Part shown: piece by piece, positions 11,310-23,114 of the stretch | How the letters are laid out: each line of letters begins with the position of its first letter | Numbering within the stretch: position 1 is the first letter of the stretch | Origin: Argentina anserina | Lineage: Eukaryota > Streptophyta > Magnoliopsida > Rosales > Rosaceae | Length of the DNA: 64,000 nt | Direction: 5' to 3' | NCBI RefSeq assembly: GCF_933775445.1 | Contig: NC_065874.1 | Coordinates: 21,150,501 to 21,214,500, forward strand | Position numbers and translations under genes: made by a program | Notes under the pieces: generated by a model | What the model saw: only the letters and a program-made list of their open reading frames with translations | Told to the model about the DNA's origin: nothing | Database searches by the model: none

Positions 11310-14300
11310 TCCTCCCCCACTAAAGCCGTCGGCGCTCTCGAGGACTGCCTTGGACTTGAAGTCTTCAATCTTCTGCTTGAACTTCTTTAGTGCCTCCACA
11401 TTCTCCCAGCTTACTTCTTCATCTCCAAACCCTTTCCACTTCACCAAGTACTGCTGGCGTGGTCGCTCTTGAACTGCTTGGTTTCGCCCTTGACTCTTGA
11501 ACGTGCTAACAACTCTTTCGGCTAAAATCTCCTCGACCTCCTTTGGCTTGCTTGATGTGATCTCCACAGGCGCTCTAGCAGGCTTGTTGCGGGCTTGATC
11601 TTCCTTGTCGGGATGGTGCGGCTTGAGGTTGCTGACATGGAACACTGGGTGAACTTTCATCCACGGTGGTATGGCGATCTTGTATGAACACTTTCCTACT
11701 TTTGAGATGACCGGAAGCGGGCCTTCATATTTCCTGAACAATCACTTATCTTTGGAACAGAGGAATCTGAGCTGTTCGGGGAGAAGCTTGACAAGAACCA
11801 TGTCCCCTTCCTGGAAGGCTCCAGGTTGCCGGCCTTGATCTGCCCATTTCTTCATCCTTCCTGATGCCTTCTCTAAGTAGGCTTGAGCAATCTCAGCATT
11901 TGCCTTCCATTCTTTGGTAAAGTTGAAAGCACGGGGATTGTTGCCCTTGTACACCTCCTGCACGGTGTGCGGTAGGAGTGGTTGTTGACCATTAACTATC
12001 TTGAAAGCGCTCTTGTTGGTGGCTGAACTCTTCTTCGAGTTGAAACAAAATTGTGCTACATCTAGCAACTCCGCCCAATTCTTCTGGTTTTCTTGGACAA
12101 AGTGTCTCAGGTACTCTTCTAGCATTGAGTTGAACCGTTCGGTTTGTCCATCTGTTTGGGGGTGATAACTCGAAGAGATGTTGAGTTCCGACCCCAGCAG
12201 CTTGAACAACTCTGTCCAGAATGACCCTGTAAATCTGGTATCCCTGTCACTGACAACATTTTGCGGTACTCCCCAATACTTCACCACATGTTTGAAGAAA
12301 AGGGCCGCGGTGTCTTCGGCCGAGCAATGTTTTGGGGTTGGCACAAAAGTTGCATACTTTGAGAACCTGTCAACCACTACGAGGATGCCAGATAGCTCTC
12401 CAACCTTGGGTAAGTCGGTGATGAAGTCTAAAGAGACACTCTCCCATGGTCGGCTAGGTACTGATAGTGGTTCTAGCAACCCTGGAGTCTTTTGCCGCTC
12501 CACTTTGTCTTGTTGGCAGGTCAACCAAGTCTTGGTGTATTCCATCACATCATCCCGCATTTGAGGCCAATAGTACCCCTGCTTGAGGAGGGCGAGGGTT
12601 CTTTGCCATCCTGGGTGACCTGCCCACAAGGTGTCATGACACTCCCTCATGAGCATCCTTCGCAGCCCATCGGCCCGGGGAACATACACCCTTCCCCCCT
12701 TTGTCATCAACAGGTCATTCTCTAACCAAAATCTGCGGCTTTTCCCTTCCTTCACTAGCTTGACAAGGGCTTGAGCTACTGGATCCTTCTCTAGATTCTC
12801 CTTGATCCTTGCCTTAATATTTGTAGCTACTACACTGCTAGACATAGTAGCCAATACGCGAAGGGCCGCCAGATCGGCCTTACAACTTAAGGCATCTGCA
12901 ACTTGATTGGTGCGACCTGCCTTGTATACAAATTCAAAATCGAACTCCGCAAGGAACTCTTGCCATCGGGCTTTTTTTGGAGTTAACTTTGGGTGTGTCA
13001 GGAAGTATCTCACTGCAGAGTTGTCAGTCTTGACTAGGAACTTCGACCCTAACAAGTAGTGTCGCCAAGTCCTCAAGCAGTGAATCACGGCTAACATCTC
13101 TTTCTCATGGGCCATATATCTTCTTTCTGGGGGCGAGAGCTTGTAGCTCTCATATGCTACCGAGTGTCCTTGTTGCAGTAAGACACCTCCTAGAGCAAAA
13201 TCAGATGCATCGGTTTGCACTTCAAATGGCTTGCTCAAGTCTGGTAAGGCAAGGACAGGGTCCTCCATAACTGCTTGCTTCAAATTTAGGAAGGCTTCTT
13301 CACAACCTTCATTCCAACTCCACACCACTCCCTTCTTCAAAAGCTCTGTTAAGGGAGTCGTCTTCTCCGAATAATTTTCAATGAACCGCCTGTAGTAATT
13401 GGCTAGTCCCAGAAAGGAGCGCAGTTCCTTCACGTTCTTGGGGCTCTGCCACTCCTCAATGGCTCTTACTTTTCCCATGTCCATCCTGATTCTTCTGCTT
13501 TCTATGACATGTCCCAAGAATTTGATGGAACTTTGTGCAAATGCACACTTTTCTCGCTTGACATACAATTTGTTCTCCCGCAATCGTTGAAACACCAACT
13601 TCAAATGTTCCACGTGATCTTCTAACGTGGGACTATAGATCACAATATCATCCAGATACACCACCACAAATTTGTCCAATAAGTCGCTAAGGACTTGGTT
13701 CATCAATGTGCAGAAGGTAGCAGGGGCGTTAGTCAACCCGAACGGCTTCACCCGGAATTCAAAGGCAACATACTGAGTGACACAGTCAGTCTTGTACTCA
13801 TCTTCCTCTGCGATGCGAACTTGATGATACCCCGAGCGAAGGTCAAGCTTTGTGAAATATTGGGCACCACTAAGTTGGTCGAACAAGTCTTGTATCAATG
13901 GAATAGGATACTTGTTCCTCACGGTGACCTTGTTGAGAGCTCGGTAGTCCACACACAACCTCAAAGTCCCATCTTGCTTTTTCTGAAATAGCACCGGCGC
14001 ACCAAATGGAGACTTGGAGGGCTGGATGAACCCTGCCTCCAGTAGCTCCCCAAGTTGTTTCCTCAACTCTACTAGTTCTGGGGGGGCCATTCGATAGGGT
14101 GCCCTCGCGGGAGGTTTGGCCCCAGGGAGCAACTCGATCTCATGATCCACATTCCTCCTTGGTGGCAATTCCTTGGGAAGTTCTGATGGCATCATGTCTT
14201 TGTAAGTTTCCAACACTCCCATAATATCCATTGGAATCGTCTCCTCCTCAACTTGGTCTTTTATCAAGGGGACAACGACATATGTCGGCTCTTGGCGCTT

Positions 14301-15098
14301 CACACCTTTCTTGAAGTGAATGGCCGACAAGAGGCAAGGTCCACTCGGTGGCCTAAGCTTTGCCGGCACTACACAAGGTCTTTCCCCCATAACCAACAAG
14401 TTTTGAGCGTTGGGTATGGGAATGGCTTTGTTCTCCAACATGAATTCCATCCCCAAGATTACATCAAAGTCATCTATCTGCACGACGACCAAATCAGTCT
14501 TTCCTTCCCAATTGCTCAACTTCAGCTGCACGCCTTTAGATACCCCAATTGTGGGTGAGGGGGAGGAATTAACTGCTTTCAGGTGACCCGTATCTTTTTC
14601 AATTTTTAACCCCAACCTTCGTGCCTCTGCCTGTGACACAAAGTTGTGGGTGGCTCCTGTATCGACCATCACGCTCTTGGCTACCTTCCCATTCAAGCTA
14701 CCTTCAACAAACATTAAGCCCTTTAGCAATGGCTTCTTTGGCATAGGGGTCTGTTTCTCTACCGCATTGAGGAATTTTAATGCCCCCATGTAGCTGGGTT
14801 CTTCCACTTCTTCTTGGTGTTCCTCATTTTCTTTGGCCGAGATTTGGGCTTGCAGCGCTGACAAAGCAGTCTTGTGAGGACACTTATTCACCCTATGAGG
14901 TCCCTTACATAGAAAGCACGATATGGGTCTCGGGGTGAAGCCTGTATAACTGAACGGGCGTGGAGTAAACACCCCACTGGAGGCTGCTGGCTTGGAGGAG
15001 GCAGTGTCCCTGACACCAATAACCCTTCTATCCCCCCCCTCCAAAATTCGAGGACCTTGACTCTCCTCCCCCACCTCTACTCGGACCCGGTCTGGCAT
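11304..15098 (-). pseudogene. Chromovirus pol polyprotein (protease, RT, RNase H, integrase, chromodomain) with one internal stop
   Basis: One frame runs from 15098 to 11304, broken only by a TGA at 11742-11744. Residues counted from 15098: zinc knuckle Cys61-x2-Cys-x3-His-x4-Cys; aspartic protease DTGAT at 146-150; RT with YLDD at 481-484; RNase H with TDASD at 629-633; integrase zinc module with His821, His828, Trp858 and Cys861; DDE core Asp891, Asp951 and Glu987. After the stop the frame continues with FRKYEGPLPV and a chromodomain (YLVKWKGFGDEEVSWEN). Trp858 sits where the first Cys of the Cys-x2-Cys pair is expected, so the zinc module is probably damaged. In chromoviruses the chromodomain is thought to direct integration to heterochromatin. 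The copy is not expected to make a full polyprotein. Confidence 0.95.
11310..11321 (-). promoter_or_regulatory. Polypurine tract of the chromovirus
   Basis: The minus strand reads AGTGGGGGAGGA directly next to the 3' LTR start. This is the expected primer for plus-strand DNA synthesis. It is also translated as the last codons of the polyprotein. Confidence 0.9.
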
Positions 15099-16152
15099 TT
15101 CTATTGATATTCACATTCGAAAAGGATGAGGTTTTCCTCGCAGAGTTCTCTTCGAATGTGTAATCAGTCAACCTTTCTGCCGCGGCTTGGGCCGAGGCTA
15201 AATCTTGGACCCTTTGTCTTTGGAGCTCAGTTCTAGCCCATGGCTTCAATCCTTCAAGGAAGTAGAATAGCCGATCTTTCTCTGACATGTCGGGGAGGTC
15301 GAGCATGATCATAGAGAATTTTCTCACAAACTCTCTGATGTTGTTGGTGTGTTTCAACTCCCTCAGTTGCCTTCTTGCAATATAATCAACATTCTCAGGA
15401 AAGAATTGAGTTTTGAGTTCCTTCTTGAGATCCTCCCATGTCTCAATGCAGCAAATATTCCTTTGAATATCATTGTATTTAGTCCTCCACCATAACTTGG
15501 CATCTCCCGATAAATACATAGTCGCCATGTTCACCTTCGCATCTTCCGAATCAGGCTTTACAGCCCGAAAGTATTGTTCCATATCAAACAGAAAATTCTC
15601 AAGCTCCTTGGCATCCCGTGCCCCTCCGTAAGTTTGAGGTTCAGGTATTTTGACCTTCATGTAGTCCGTCACAGGTTGGTTTGACATCGCTCGGACAGCA
15701 AGATTGAGCTTGGTGTTCATCTCCAACAGCTCATTTTTGAACGCATCAATACTGGCTCGGACATCCTCCCCAAGGGTGTCCATAGTCACATGTAATGTGT
15801 CAAGGGCATCACTCATCGCCCCCAACTGCTCTAGCGAGGCACCTCCTCTATCTTCGTCATCATGTCCTCCCCCCTAGAGAGCTCTTAGTTTTTCTAGGGT
15901 CGTAACTCGGTCCTTCAGCTTTTCAACTTCCTTCTTAGGCCCTGCTCCTCCCCTGGGAGCTTTTGCCTTCTCTAGGGCCGCAACTCGGTCCCTTAACTCT
16001 TCAAGGTCCTCCACTCGTGTCGCCAACTTCTCTAGATCCACACGATCCAACAAGGAAGTAATATCAATCAATCTATCAGGGACTCCCGCAAGTTCACCGA
16101 GTTGTTGATCATAGAAATCGAACCGTTGCGCGTTCGTCATGCTTCCCACCAT
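15028..16152 (-). pseudogene. Chromovirus gag with internal stop and downstream frameshift
   Basis: The likely start is the ATG at 16150-16152 or the one at 16138-16140 (MTNAQRFDFYDQQ), about 30-45 nt after the primer site. The N-terminal 90 residues include a heptad-like coiled-coil stretch (LEELRDRVAALEKAK). A TAG at 15874-15876 breaks the frame. It then continues in the same frame with the capsid domain: PEPQTYGGARDAKELENFLF, AKLWWRTKYND, FFPENVDYIARRQLRELKHT and PWARTELQRQ. The frame is lost at a run of eight C near 15035, where the pol frame takes over; it may be a real slip or a homopolymer sequencing error. Confidence 0.9.
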
Positions 16153-16183
16153 CGTATGAGTCTTAAGCACAGCCGGCAAGCCG

Positions 16184-16195
16184 GCTCTGATACCA
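16184..16195 (-). promoter_or_regulatory. Primer binding site, initiator tRNA-Met type
   Basis: The minus strand reads TGGTATCAGAGC, two bases from the 5' LTR. It is complementary to the 3' end of plant initiator tRNA-Met, the usual primer of chromoviruses. Confidence 0.95.
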
Positions 16196-16197
16196 GC

Positions 16198-16722
16198 TGT
16201 CACGGGCCGACTTTTGTAGAGCACAAGCGGACTGTGCGGCACTTACTAATCGATGAACGAGTAGCAAGTAAGCCAAATGAGTACCTCGCAAGGGACAATG
16301 GAAACCACATGATCTTAGTATAGTGTTAGCGGCAAGCAAGAACACAGTTTATATAGTTGTTGGGCAATCTCATGAACAATTGAATAGGCAACAAGAATGA
16401 TCTCACGGGGCGCAGATAATTGAATAATTCCTCTCTTTATTGATGGTAAGACGTTAAGGGAGGCGCAAGTACATGTGCTTACCTATACTAGTCCGTAGGC
16501 CAACCGTCGCCGCCTAGGAACCCCTCCCTCTAATAGCATATTTTGCAAACTAGACTTGGCAGGGGGAAACATGAAACCTTCCCACCATGAACCTACTTAA
16601 TAAAGGAAATTACAGAAAATATAAATTACAATACTGCCACTAGCACGCAAGCAACCGGCCATAGGCATGACTCATGACCTTGGACAAGGTTGCTTGCGGC
16701 CTTACAAGTGCTGCCCCTAACA
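16198..16722 (-). repeat. 5' LTR of the chromovirus
   Basis: 525 bp, starting TGTCACGGG and ending CTAACA on the plus strand. It matches 10782-11309 with about 3 percent differences and a few single-base indels. Confidence 0.95.
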
Positions 16723-16727
16723 CACGG
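16723..16727. repeat. Target-site duplication CACGG, right
   Basis: This matches 10777-10781 exactly. Sequence to the right continues the interrupted Athila leader. Confidence 0.95.
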
Positions 16728-17381
16728 CAACTATGTTGTCAACTTTACAAATAGTTAGTTCTTTACGTTTACTGAAGTTTATACAATTCACAAGTTCTTT
16801 TTGCCGTTTCAATGATTGAACGATCGATTGATTCGAAGTTGTAAACCGAGGTGGACGTGTGGCCTAAGTATGGATGCCTAGACACAAGATCAAGTCTTTA
16901 TTTCAGAAGGCCGTGTAGCTCAATTAGAGATAGTGAACATGGTATGACTCATTTGTTGAACTAAGGAGAGCAAACTCCCTATCGACTCCATCACCGAGAT
17001 GTATGTCAATCAGTAGTTCTCTGAGATCCAATTTTGGTCCCATGCACCAGGGTAATAAGAGAGCGTGCCCCTTACTCAGCTGGACTTAACCTTGGGTATT
17101 AGATAAATCTCCAAGTGTTAATAAAAACCGCCATCGACCTCATGCAAACCCGAGAGCTGGCATGAAGGGTTAAAGCTCATATTAACAAAAGTGACTTTAC
17201 CTATTCCGTTCGATTTACAACCTACAACAATCATTCACTCAAGCACCAAAAAACAACCTAAGATATATTTACTATATGTACAACAAAACAAGATAAGAAT
17301 ATACAAATGTATAATACAAACAATGAATTTGATATTAAATGTTAGGGACCCATCTCTATGGATCCCGGCAACGGCGCCATT
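16728..17381 (-). other. Leader of the Athila-like element, right of the nested insertion
   Basis: Non-coding. Parts match the leader of the second Athila-like element at 18960-19600, for example the stretch around 16850-17060 against 19065-19270, both containing GGTGGACGTG and CATGCACCAGGGTAAT. It is the direct continuation of the sequence cut at 10781. Confidence 0.8.
17361..17379 (-). promoter_or_regulatory. Primer binding site, tRNA-Asp type (Athila)
   Basis: The minus strand reads TGGCGCCGTTGCCGGGATC, two bases from the 5' LTR. It is complementary to the 3' end of tRNA-Asp apart from one missing G in the GGGG run. This primer is typical of Athila elements. Confidence 0.9.
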
Positions 17382-18947
17382 TGATCGGCTCAATTACTCG
17401 ACATCAATATTTAACCCTGTAAGCATCGTAAGTAGTATAAAACAAGAGGGTATCGTTCACAAACCGAGGATCCAACCAGGGCATAGAATCACAAACATTT
17501 AACAACGAAATCTTAAAGAGATATAAAGATTTTGATATAGGTTCAGCATTCAAAGACAAAAACAGAAAATAAAACCTAAACTAATATATACATGTGATCA
17601 ACCAACCAAGACATAATACATCACCAACACAAATCATGTAAGAACAAAGCCATCGAAATCTATTCTCAATCATGTTCATGCCGTAGGTATCAAGGTTCAA
17701 CTTAAGTTTGATCATGAATCAAGTTCCTACTTGGTTCCTAATACATGGATACATTCGAGCTCAACTACTTGTCTTGCTTCGAAATCTATCATACCAATTC
17801 ATCATGAAATTACGTATCACATAGAGAAATCAACATGTTTAAGCGCCTAACCAATGCCAAAGTTAAGAAAATAATTGGTGAGATAACAAAGAACAATTAA
17901 TCCAATACTTGTATCATAATCGTTACTAGCTTTGAATGATTAACATATGCAACATCAACTACTTGTCTTAATCACACATGCAATATAAGAACACACCGAA
18001 AATTAATCAAGAACAAGAATAGAAATTCACGGCATAAAACCTCAAATCATTGAATAGAAATCGAAATCTTCATATCATTACACAATTTGAAAGTCACAAT
18101 TATCTCATAGACAAGATTGAATTAAACTTTAACAAAATAAAAACAAAAATCATCTAAGAACAAGAACATAGAAAACCAAAATAAAACATGAAGATCATAG
18201 AGTTAGACTTGAAATATTCCTACGGGGTTTATTCCAAGCAAATGAAGATCCTAGGCTATTTGCTTCAAATCCAAAGAATGAAAAAGAATGAATTTCGGTT
18301 TTTAAGATTTCTTGGTGAATGAGGGACTGATTCGGCAGAGCTATGGCTTGTGCTTGTGTGCAAGGTTTATGATGCTTGAATGGTGAGGTCGTGTCTCTAT
18401 ATATAGGAGAAAATAAACCCTTCATGCCGTCCCAATTAGGAGATGGAATTCGATTGGGCAGCTGAAATTTTCTTCGATATGGACTTTGATTCATATACTC
18501 CAAATCTAACTTGATGTAGGAAACGAAATCCAATAGGGAGACACTTAAGGGCTGCACGACATCTCTCCTTGTCTAACTAGGAATAGCTAGGCTGGCCTCT
18601 TCTTCTCCTTTTTGAACTTGGACATGATTTCCTTGTCTCACTAGGAATACATCACGGCATCACTACTCCTTGTCCAAATAGGATTTGTCTTTACTGAAAA
18701 GAAATCAACGATTAAGGAATAGAAAGAATGAAAATAGGAAAGTAGAGTCCTAGTCGAGTTGGAATCCTAACTCAATAAGGAATTCTAACACTTAGCACAA
18801 TTTCATCATCAATTCATCCAAATTCATCATAGCTCTACTAAAACACACAAATGACAAATATGAACCTAAAACAACTAAATAAGAAGTAACAAAGCATAAG
18901 AATATGGCATATATACATTAAGAACGTCACACTTTGTGCTCCTATCA
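17382..18947 (-). repeat. 5' LTR of the Athila-like element
   Basis: 1566 bp, starting TGATCGGCTC and ending CTATCA on the plus strand. The partner at 2063-3410 lacks the first 235 bp or so. Flanking sequence at 18948 is the leader of another Athila-like element, showing insertion into it. Confidence 0.92.
18397..18407 (-). promoter_or_regulatory. TATA-like box of the Athila LTR promoter
   Basis: CTATATATAGG at the same relative place as in the other Athila-type LTRs (2859-2869, 20644-20656, 21186-21196 and 32894-32903). The conserved position supports a promoter role, inferred from sequence only. Confidence 0.6.
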
Positions 18948-19583
18948 AATTTCTCAACTAAAAAAAAGTATTGTTTTTGTAAGTTACTTTCAATCGATTT
19001 CATGCTTCAACATTCTTAAGTTGTCATTCAAATAATTAAATGATCGATTGATTCAAAGTTGTAAACCAAGGTGGACGTGCAACCGAAGTATGGATGCCTA
19101 GAAACAAGTCTGAATCGTTGTTTCAGAAGGCCGAATAGCTAATTCAGAGATAGTGAACAACGTAGCACTCATTTATTGAACTCCGGAAGGCAAACCCCCT
19201 ATTGACTCCATCACCGAGATTATGTCAGTCAATACTTCTCTTATATCCAATTTGGTCCCATGCACCAGGGTAATGAAAGAGCGTGCCCCTTACTCAGCTA
19301 TAAACAAACTTAGGTGTTAGACAAATCTCCAAGTGTTAATAAAAGCCGCCCTCAACCTCATGCAAAAACTTTGGAAGAAAACATGAGCGGTTAAGGCTAA
19401 TATTAATAAAAGGGACTTTACCTATTCCGTTCGATTTACAACCTACAACAATCATTCATTTAATCATTAAAAATAACAACCTAAGATACAATTACTATAT
19501 GTTAGAAAAAAGTAAGAACAACATATACAAATTTACATTATGAACAGTATATTCGAAATTAAAAGATTGGAATCCATAAAGAT

Positions 19584-19604
19584 GGATCCCCGGCAACGGT
19601 GCCA
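19584..19604 (-). promoter_or_regulatory. Primer binding site, tRNA-Asp type, second Athila-like element
   Basis: The minus strand reads TGGCACCGTTGCCGGGGATC, with one mismatch to the tRNA-Asp complement (A for G at position 5) and the full GGGG run that the first element lacks. Confidence 0.85.
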
Positions 19605-19606
19605 TT

Positions 19607-21924
19607 TGATCGGTTCGATTACTCGAGATCAATATTAACCATATAAGCATCGTTAGTAGTATAAAGTAAGAGGGTATCGTGTACAAACCGAGATCCAACG
19701 AGGGTAAAGAATCACAAACATTTAACGACGAATTCATAAGAGATATAAAGATTTGATATAGGATCGGATCAAGAACATAAAATAAATTCTAAACTAATAT
19801 ATACATGTGATCAACCAACCATTACATAAACATCACCAAACAAAACGTCACAACTAGCTTCAAAATCATAATCACATCCTATGCAAACACCTAGCCTTAG
19901 CGGACAATTATTGAGTGAACAAACAATAACCTAATGCCGAACTAGGTTACTTAGCACATCCCTAACTCGAAACATGACCTGGTAATCCTATTTTAACGCT
20001 TAAAAATTATAAGGTAACATGTCATTCTCACTCTTACTACTTCATTGATTCATTTCTTATCTAATTACTTAGTGCATCTTAGATAACAACGGATCATGGT
20101 TAATTCCTAGTGATTACTAACAAGTCAAGCATGTCACTTACTTTAACAAGTTAACAAAAACACTTAAGAATTCTATATGCAAAACAAACTTAGCGCCTTG
20201 AATCAAATATAGTTAACGCACAAGAAAGAGAATCATTAAATCATTCAATTATAAACTCACGACATCTACATAGAAATCATAGAAAACAAAATTAGAACTA
20301 CTTTATAACATCTTTCAATATCGTAAACGACATATGAGTATTCCAAAAATTCGGAACTAGCCAAAAACAGAAACACAACATCACACAAAGAATCCAAACC
20401 GAAAACATAAGTGAAGAAGTAACGAGTTACATTTTGTAAATCTCCTTAGCGGTATCAAAACAAGGCAGCACAGCTTCAACTTGAATGGCAATCCTAGGTG
20501 TAGCGCTTTGGATCGAATGGAATGAAAAGGGAGATGGTGTTTTCGGCTTGAATGGCGTCGAGGATGATGAGTAGTGTTTTAAGGTAAAACTTTGGCTAGT
20601 CGTGTGCGCAAGGTTTATGATCTTTTTCTATGTAAATGAGGTGCTATATATAGAGGAATAAACCCAAGGGAGGCTGGTCACAAAGTCCACAAAGTTGAAA
20701 CCAAACTGGTTTAGGTTTCCTAGATTTTCTTAATTCGGCAGAGCTCACTTTTGTGCCTTATTGTGGCCATAACTTTCTCTAGAAAATAGATATTGAGGTG
20801 ATTCTAATGGCATTTGAAAATAGACTTCCGTAGCTTTCCGTCTATATATTATGCATTGTCTGAATCATTGTGAGCTGTCCAGGGCAGCCCGTCAAAATTG
20901 GATGACCTGCACTGCCAGAATTATGATTTCTATAAGGATTGGACATTAATTGCATATCTTCTTCCTCTTTTAATGTTGATTTCTTTTGTACAAATTTCAT
21001 CCTTGAATTAGGGAGGCAGCAATAATCTTAATTGTTGCAGCCTTGTTTGAATTTTCTTACCTCTTCTCATTAATTTGCTGCATGCCTTTTTTGACTTTCT
21101 TACATTTTCTCATTAATTTGTTGCATGCCTTCTTTGACATTATTTGGTGCAAGAATTTATGGTGATTCTGATATATATTCATGCCTCTATATATAGGAGA
21201 AACAAGGTCTCAACTTTCTCTCACAACCCTTAAATCAAAAGCAAATCAATGGCTGAGATAACTCTGTTGAGCTCACTGGACCTCCGAGTAATGATTTGGT
21301 CATATCTCCCTGTAGGAATACGATATTGATTTGATTCTAAATCCTACAGAAACTAGACTCACACAACTTTCTATCCATATATGGTATGCCTTCTAATTCG
21401 ATCGGAGCTATCCATGGGAGCCCGTCGAAGTTGGACTACGAATCTTGACAGCATTTTTATTCTTGCATGGATTGGGCTTTTAAGTGCAAATCTTCTTATC
21501 TTTAATAATTCTGATTTATATGCACGAAAATATCTTCATATAAACCTTGGAAATCTATCTCCAACTTGGTTTTAGAATCCAAGTCCCAATAGGAAACCAT
21601 CAATGACGCACGGCCTCTCCTTATTGCTTGCGCAACTAGGATTGCTTTCCTTCTCCAACATGGATTTGTATTTCCTAATAAGAATAAGTACATTAGAAAC
21701 AAATATATAGGAAAGGATGAATCCTACTCAAACAAAGAATCATATCTCAGCAAGGATTCTAAACACTTAGCACGATTTTCATCATCAATTCACTCGTAAT
21801 TGATATAAGCTCTACCTAGACACTTATTCATACAAAAGAAACTAAAACATACTAAATAAGAAGTAACAAAGAGTAAGAATATGGCATAATCACATTAAGA
21901 ACGTCACACTTTGTGCTCCTTTCA
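19607..21924 (-). repeat. Long Athila-like 5' LTR with a duplicated promoter block
   Basis: Two diverged blocks carry the same features: a TATA-like box (20644-20656 and 21186-21196), and on the high-coordinate side of each a segment with the phrases ATAACTTTCTC/ATATCTCCCTG, GACTTCCGTAGCTTTCC/GACTCACACAACTTTC and AGCCCGTCAAAATTGGA/AGCCCGTCGAAGTTGGA. This tandem duplication of about 540 bp explains the extra length relative to 17382-18947. Confidence 0.7.
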
Positions 21925-22385
21925 TTTGTATTCATTTACACTTTTCTTTGGTTGTTATGTCTCGAGACTGACCCTTTTAATTTACGCATGATTATAAGTC
22001 GGTGATTTCGTGTACTGATGTCTGGCACCGCATGTTTTATTATTATATGGTGAATCCCGCGTCCTGATGTATAGACACCATGATTTATCCACGGTTAATC
22101 CGTTGTCCTGATATCCGACACTGTGTGGTTTTAATTATTACCGTGATAACCATGTCCTGATGTCTGGCACCATAGTACATTATTGGTTCTCAATTCGCCC
22201 GAAGGCGAACCTTAGAGCCGATCAGGTTGGATATACCCCATCGGCGCATTTGATATTTCGAGCCGAGTCGCATACTTTACATCTGCATAATTGTACTTGA
22301 CTTGTTCTAAACCTTATGAGAGTTGTTATAGTCTCGGTTTGACTTTCATCACATGTTTTTACGCTAACTGTCTATATATATACTG

Positions 22386-22416
<31 letters not shown>

Positions 22417-22840
22417 TATATATAAGTGGTTTTCAAATCTAACTACGGTAGGGTCGTCTCACCCGCATCGTGTTAGCGAGGACGAGTGTTCACCCGTACT
22501 TTTCAGGTACCTTGCAACCGGTTCGCGAGGACTTGGATTAGGTGCTTGTGGCATAACATCGCTTGTGGTTCACTTTGATATGGAGGAGCCATGACGCACT
22601 TTTCTCATGTCATACTTGAACTTTCATTTTATTTGCTACATTTCGCTTATTCGTATTTATTCAGTAAATTAAGCTTCATTGTTTTTACCCAAATTTACAA
22701 TTATTTACTTATCCCTATAGCCTTGTAATCGTAAGTTGGCGTTGTCGATGCGTAGAATCTCATATCGATTGGTACTAACTTAGGACTACGGCGATTACTA
22801 CTATATTTTGGGACCAGAAATGGCCCCGGGGTGTGACTAG
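21925..22840. repeat. Probable remnant of a chromovirus-type LTR
   Basis: Non-coding. The first 250 bp repeat the phrase CCTGATGTCTGGCACC (and variants) four to five times. It then has a (TA)n run at 22389-22418, a GTGTTAGCGAGGACGAGTGTTCACC segment and an end near GGGGTGTGAC. This layout resembles the downstream halves of the solo LTRs at 28841 and 48114. Neither boundary is proven. Confidence 0.4.
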
Positions 22841-23114
22841 TTAGTTCATTATGTTCCAACTTCTCATAGTCTACATAACCTAGCATTGCTCTTTAGAAAA
22901 CCTGAACTAGAGATTGTAATTATGTTTAGTTTTTACAAAATAAAAACAAACTTAGCCTCACGGTCTTTCTCTAAATGCCTAGATTTTGTGAATTAGACCA
23001 TCTACAAGTTGATGCTATTTGATTAACCCCATGAAATATGTTAGTTTTAGTATCTTATTATGTCTGTTAAATTGTAAATATCAAAATATAAAAAGATCAT
23101 CCAAGGTCAAACGC

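Larger units (their letters stand above)
10782..16722 (-). mobile_element. Chromovirus (Ty3/gypsy with chromodomain), nearly complete, nested in the Athila-like element
   Basis: The element is 5941 bp with 528- and 525-bp LTRs that begin TG and end CA, and identical 5-bp flanking repeats CACGG at 10777-10781 and 16723-16727. On the minus strand the order is LTR, iMet primer site, gag, protease, RT, RNase H, integrase, chromodomain, polypurine tract, LTR. The short LTRs, iMet primer site and C-terminal chromodomain suit a Reina- or Galadriel-like chromovirus; the exact clade is unresolved. The LTRs differ at about 16 positions, near 3 percent, so the insertion is younger than the host Athila copy. 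Lesions: an in-frame stop in gag (15874-15876), a frameshift at a run of eight C near 15035, and an in-frame stop before the chromodomain (11742-11744). Confidence 0.97.
2063..18947 (-). mobile_element. Athila-like Ty3/gypsy retrotransposon, decayed, interrupted by a nested chromovirus
   Basis: Reading on the minus strand, the order is 5' LTR (17382-18947), tRNA-Asp primer site, leader, gag, protease, RT, RNase H, integrase, a non-coding 3' region, polypurine tract and a 3' LTR (2063-3410). The DLGAS protease motif and the primer site complementary to tRNA-Asp are known traits of the Athila lineage. The chromovirus at 10782-16722 splits the leader/gag region; without it the element is about 10.9 kb. 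The coding region is broken into about ten open pieces in several frames, so the copy is dead. The 3' LTR lacks its terminal 230 bp or so, so no target duplication can be read. The two LTRs differ by roughly 4-5 percent over the stretch compared by eye. Confidence 0.9.
18948..21924 (-). mobile_element. Second Athila-like element: leader plus 5' LTR, cut by the first
   Basis: 18948-19606 is an Athila leader with a tRNA-Asp-type primer site. 19607-21924 is its 5' LTR, 2318 bp, starting TGATCGGTTCG and ending CTTTCA, which is 750 bp longer than the LTR of the first element. The coding part is absent: the first element abuts the leader at 18947/18948, and the sequence left of 2063 is not recognisably Athila. 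No target duplication can be read because the other end is missing. Confidence 0.85.

Noticed and set aside
12178..14558. Plus-strand open frames of 60-130 codons
   Set aside because: They are antisense shadows of the chromovirus pol frame.
16184..16195. Fragment of a tRNA gene
   Set aside because: Only 12 bases match, on the complementary sense and at the exact primer-site position. The same applies to 17361-17379, 19584-19604 and 50935-50946.
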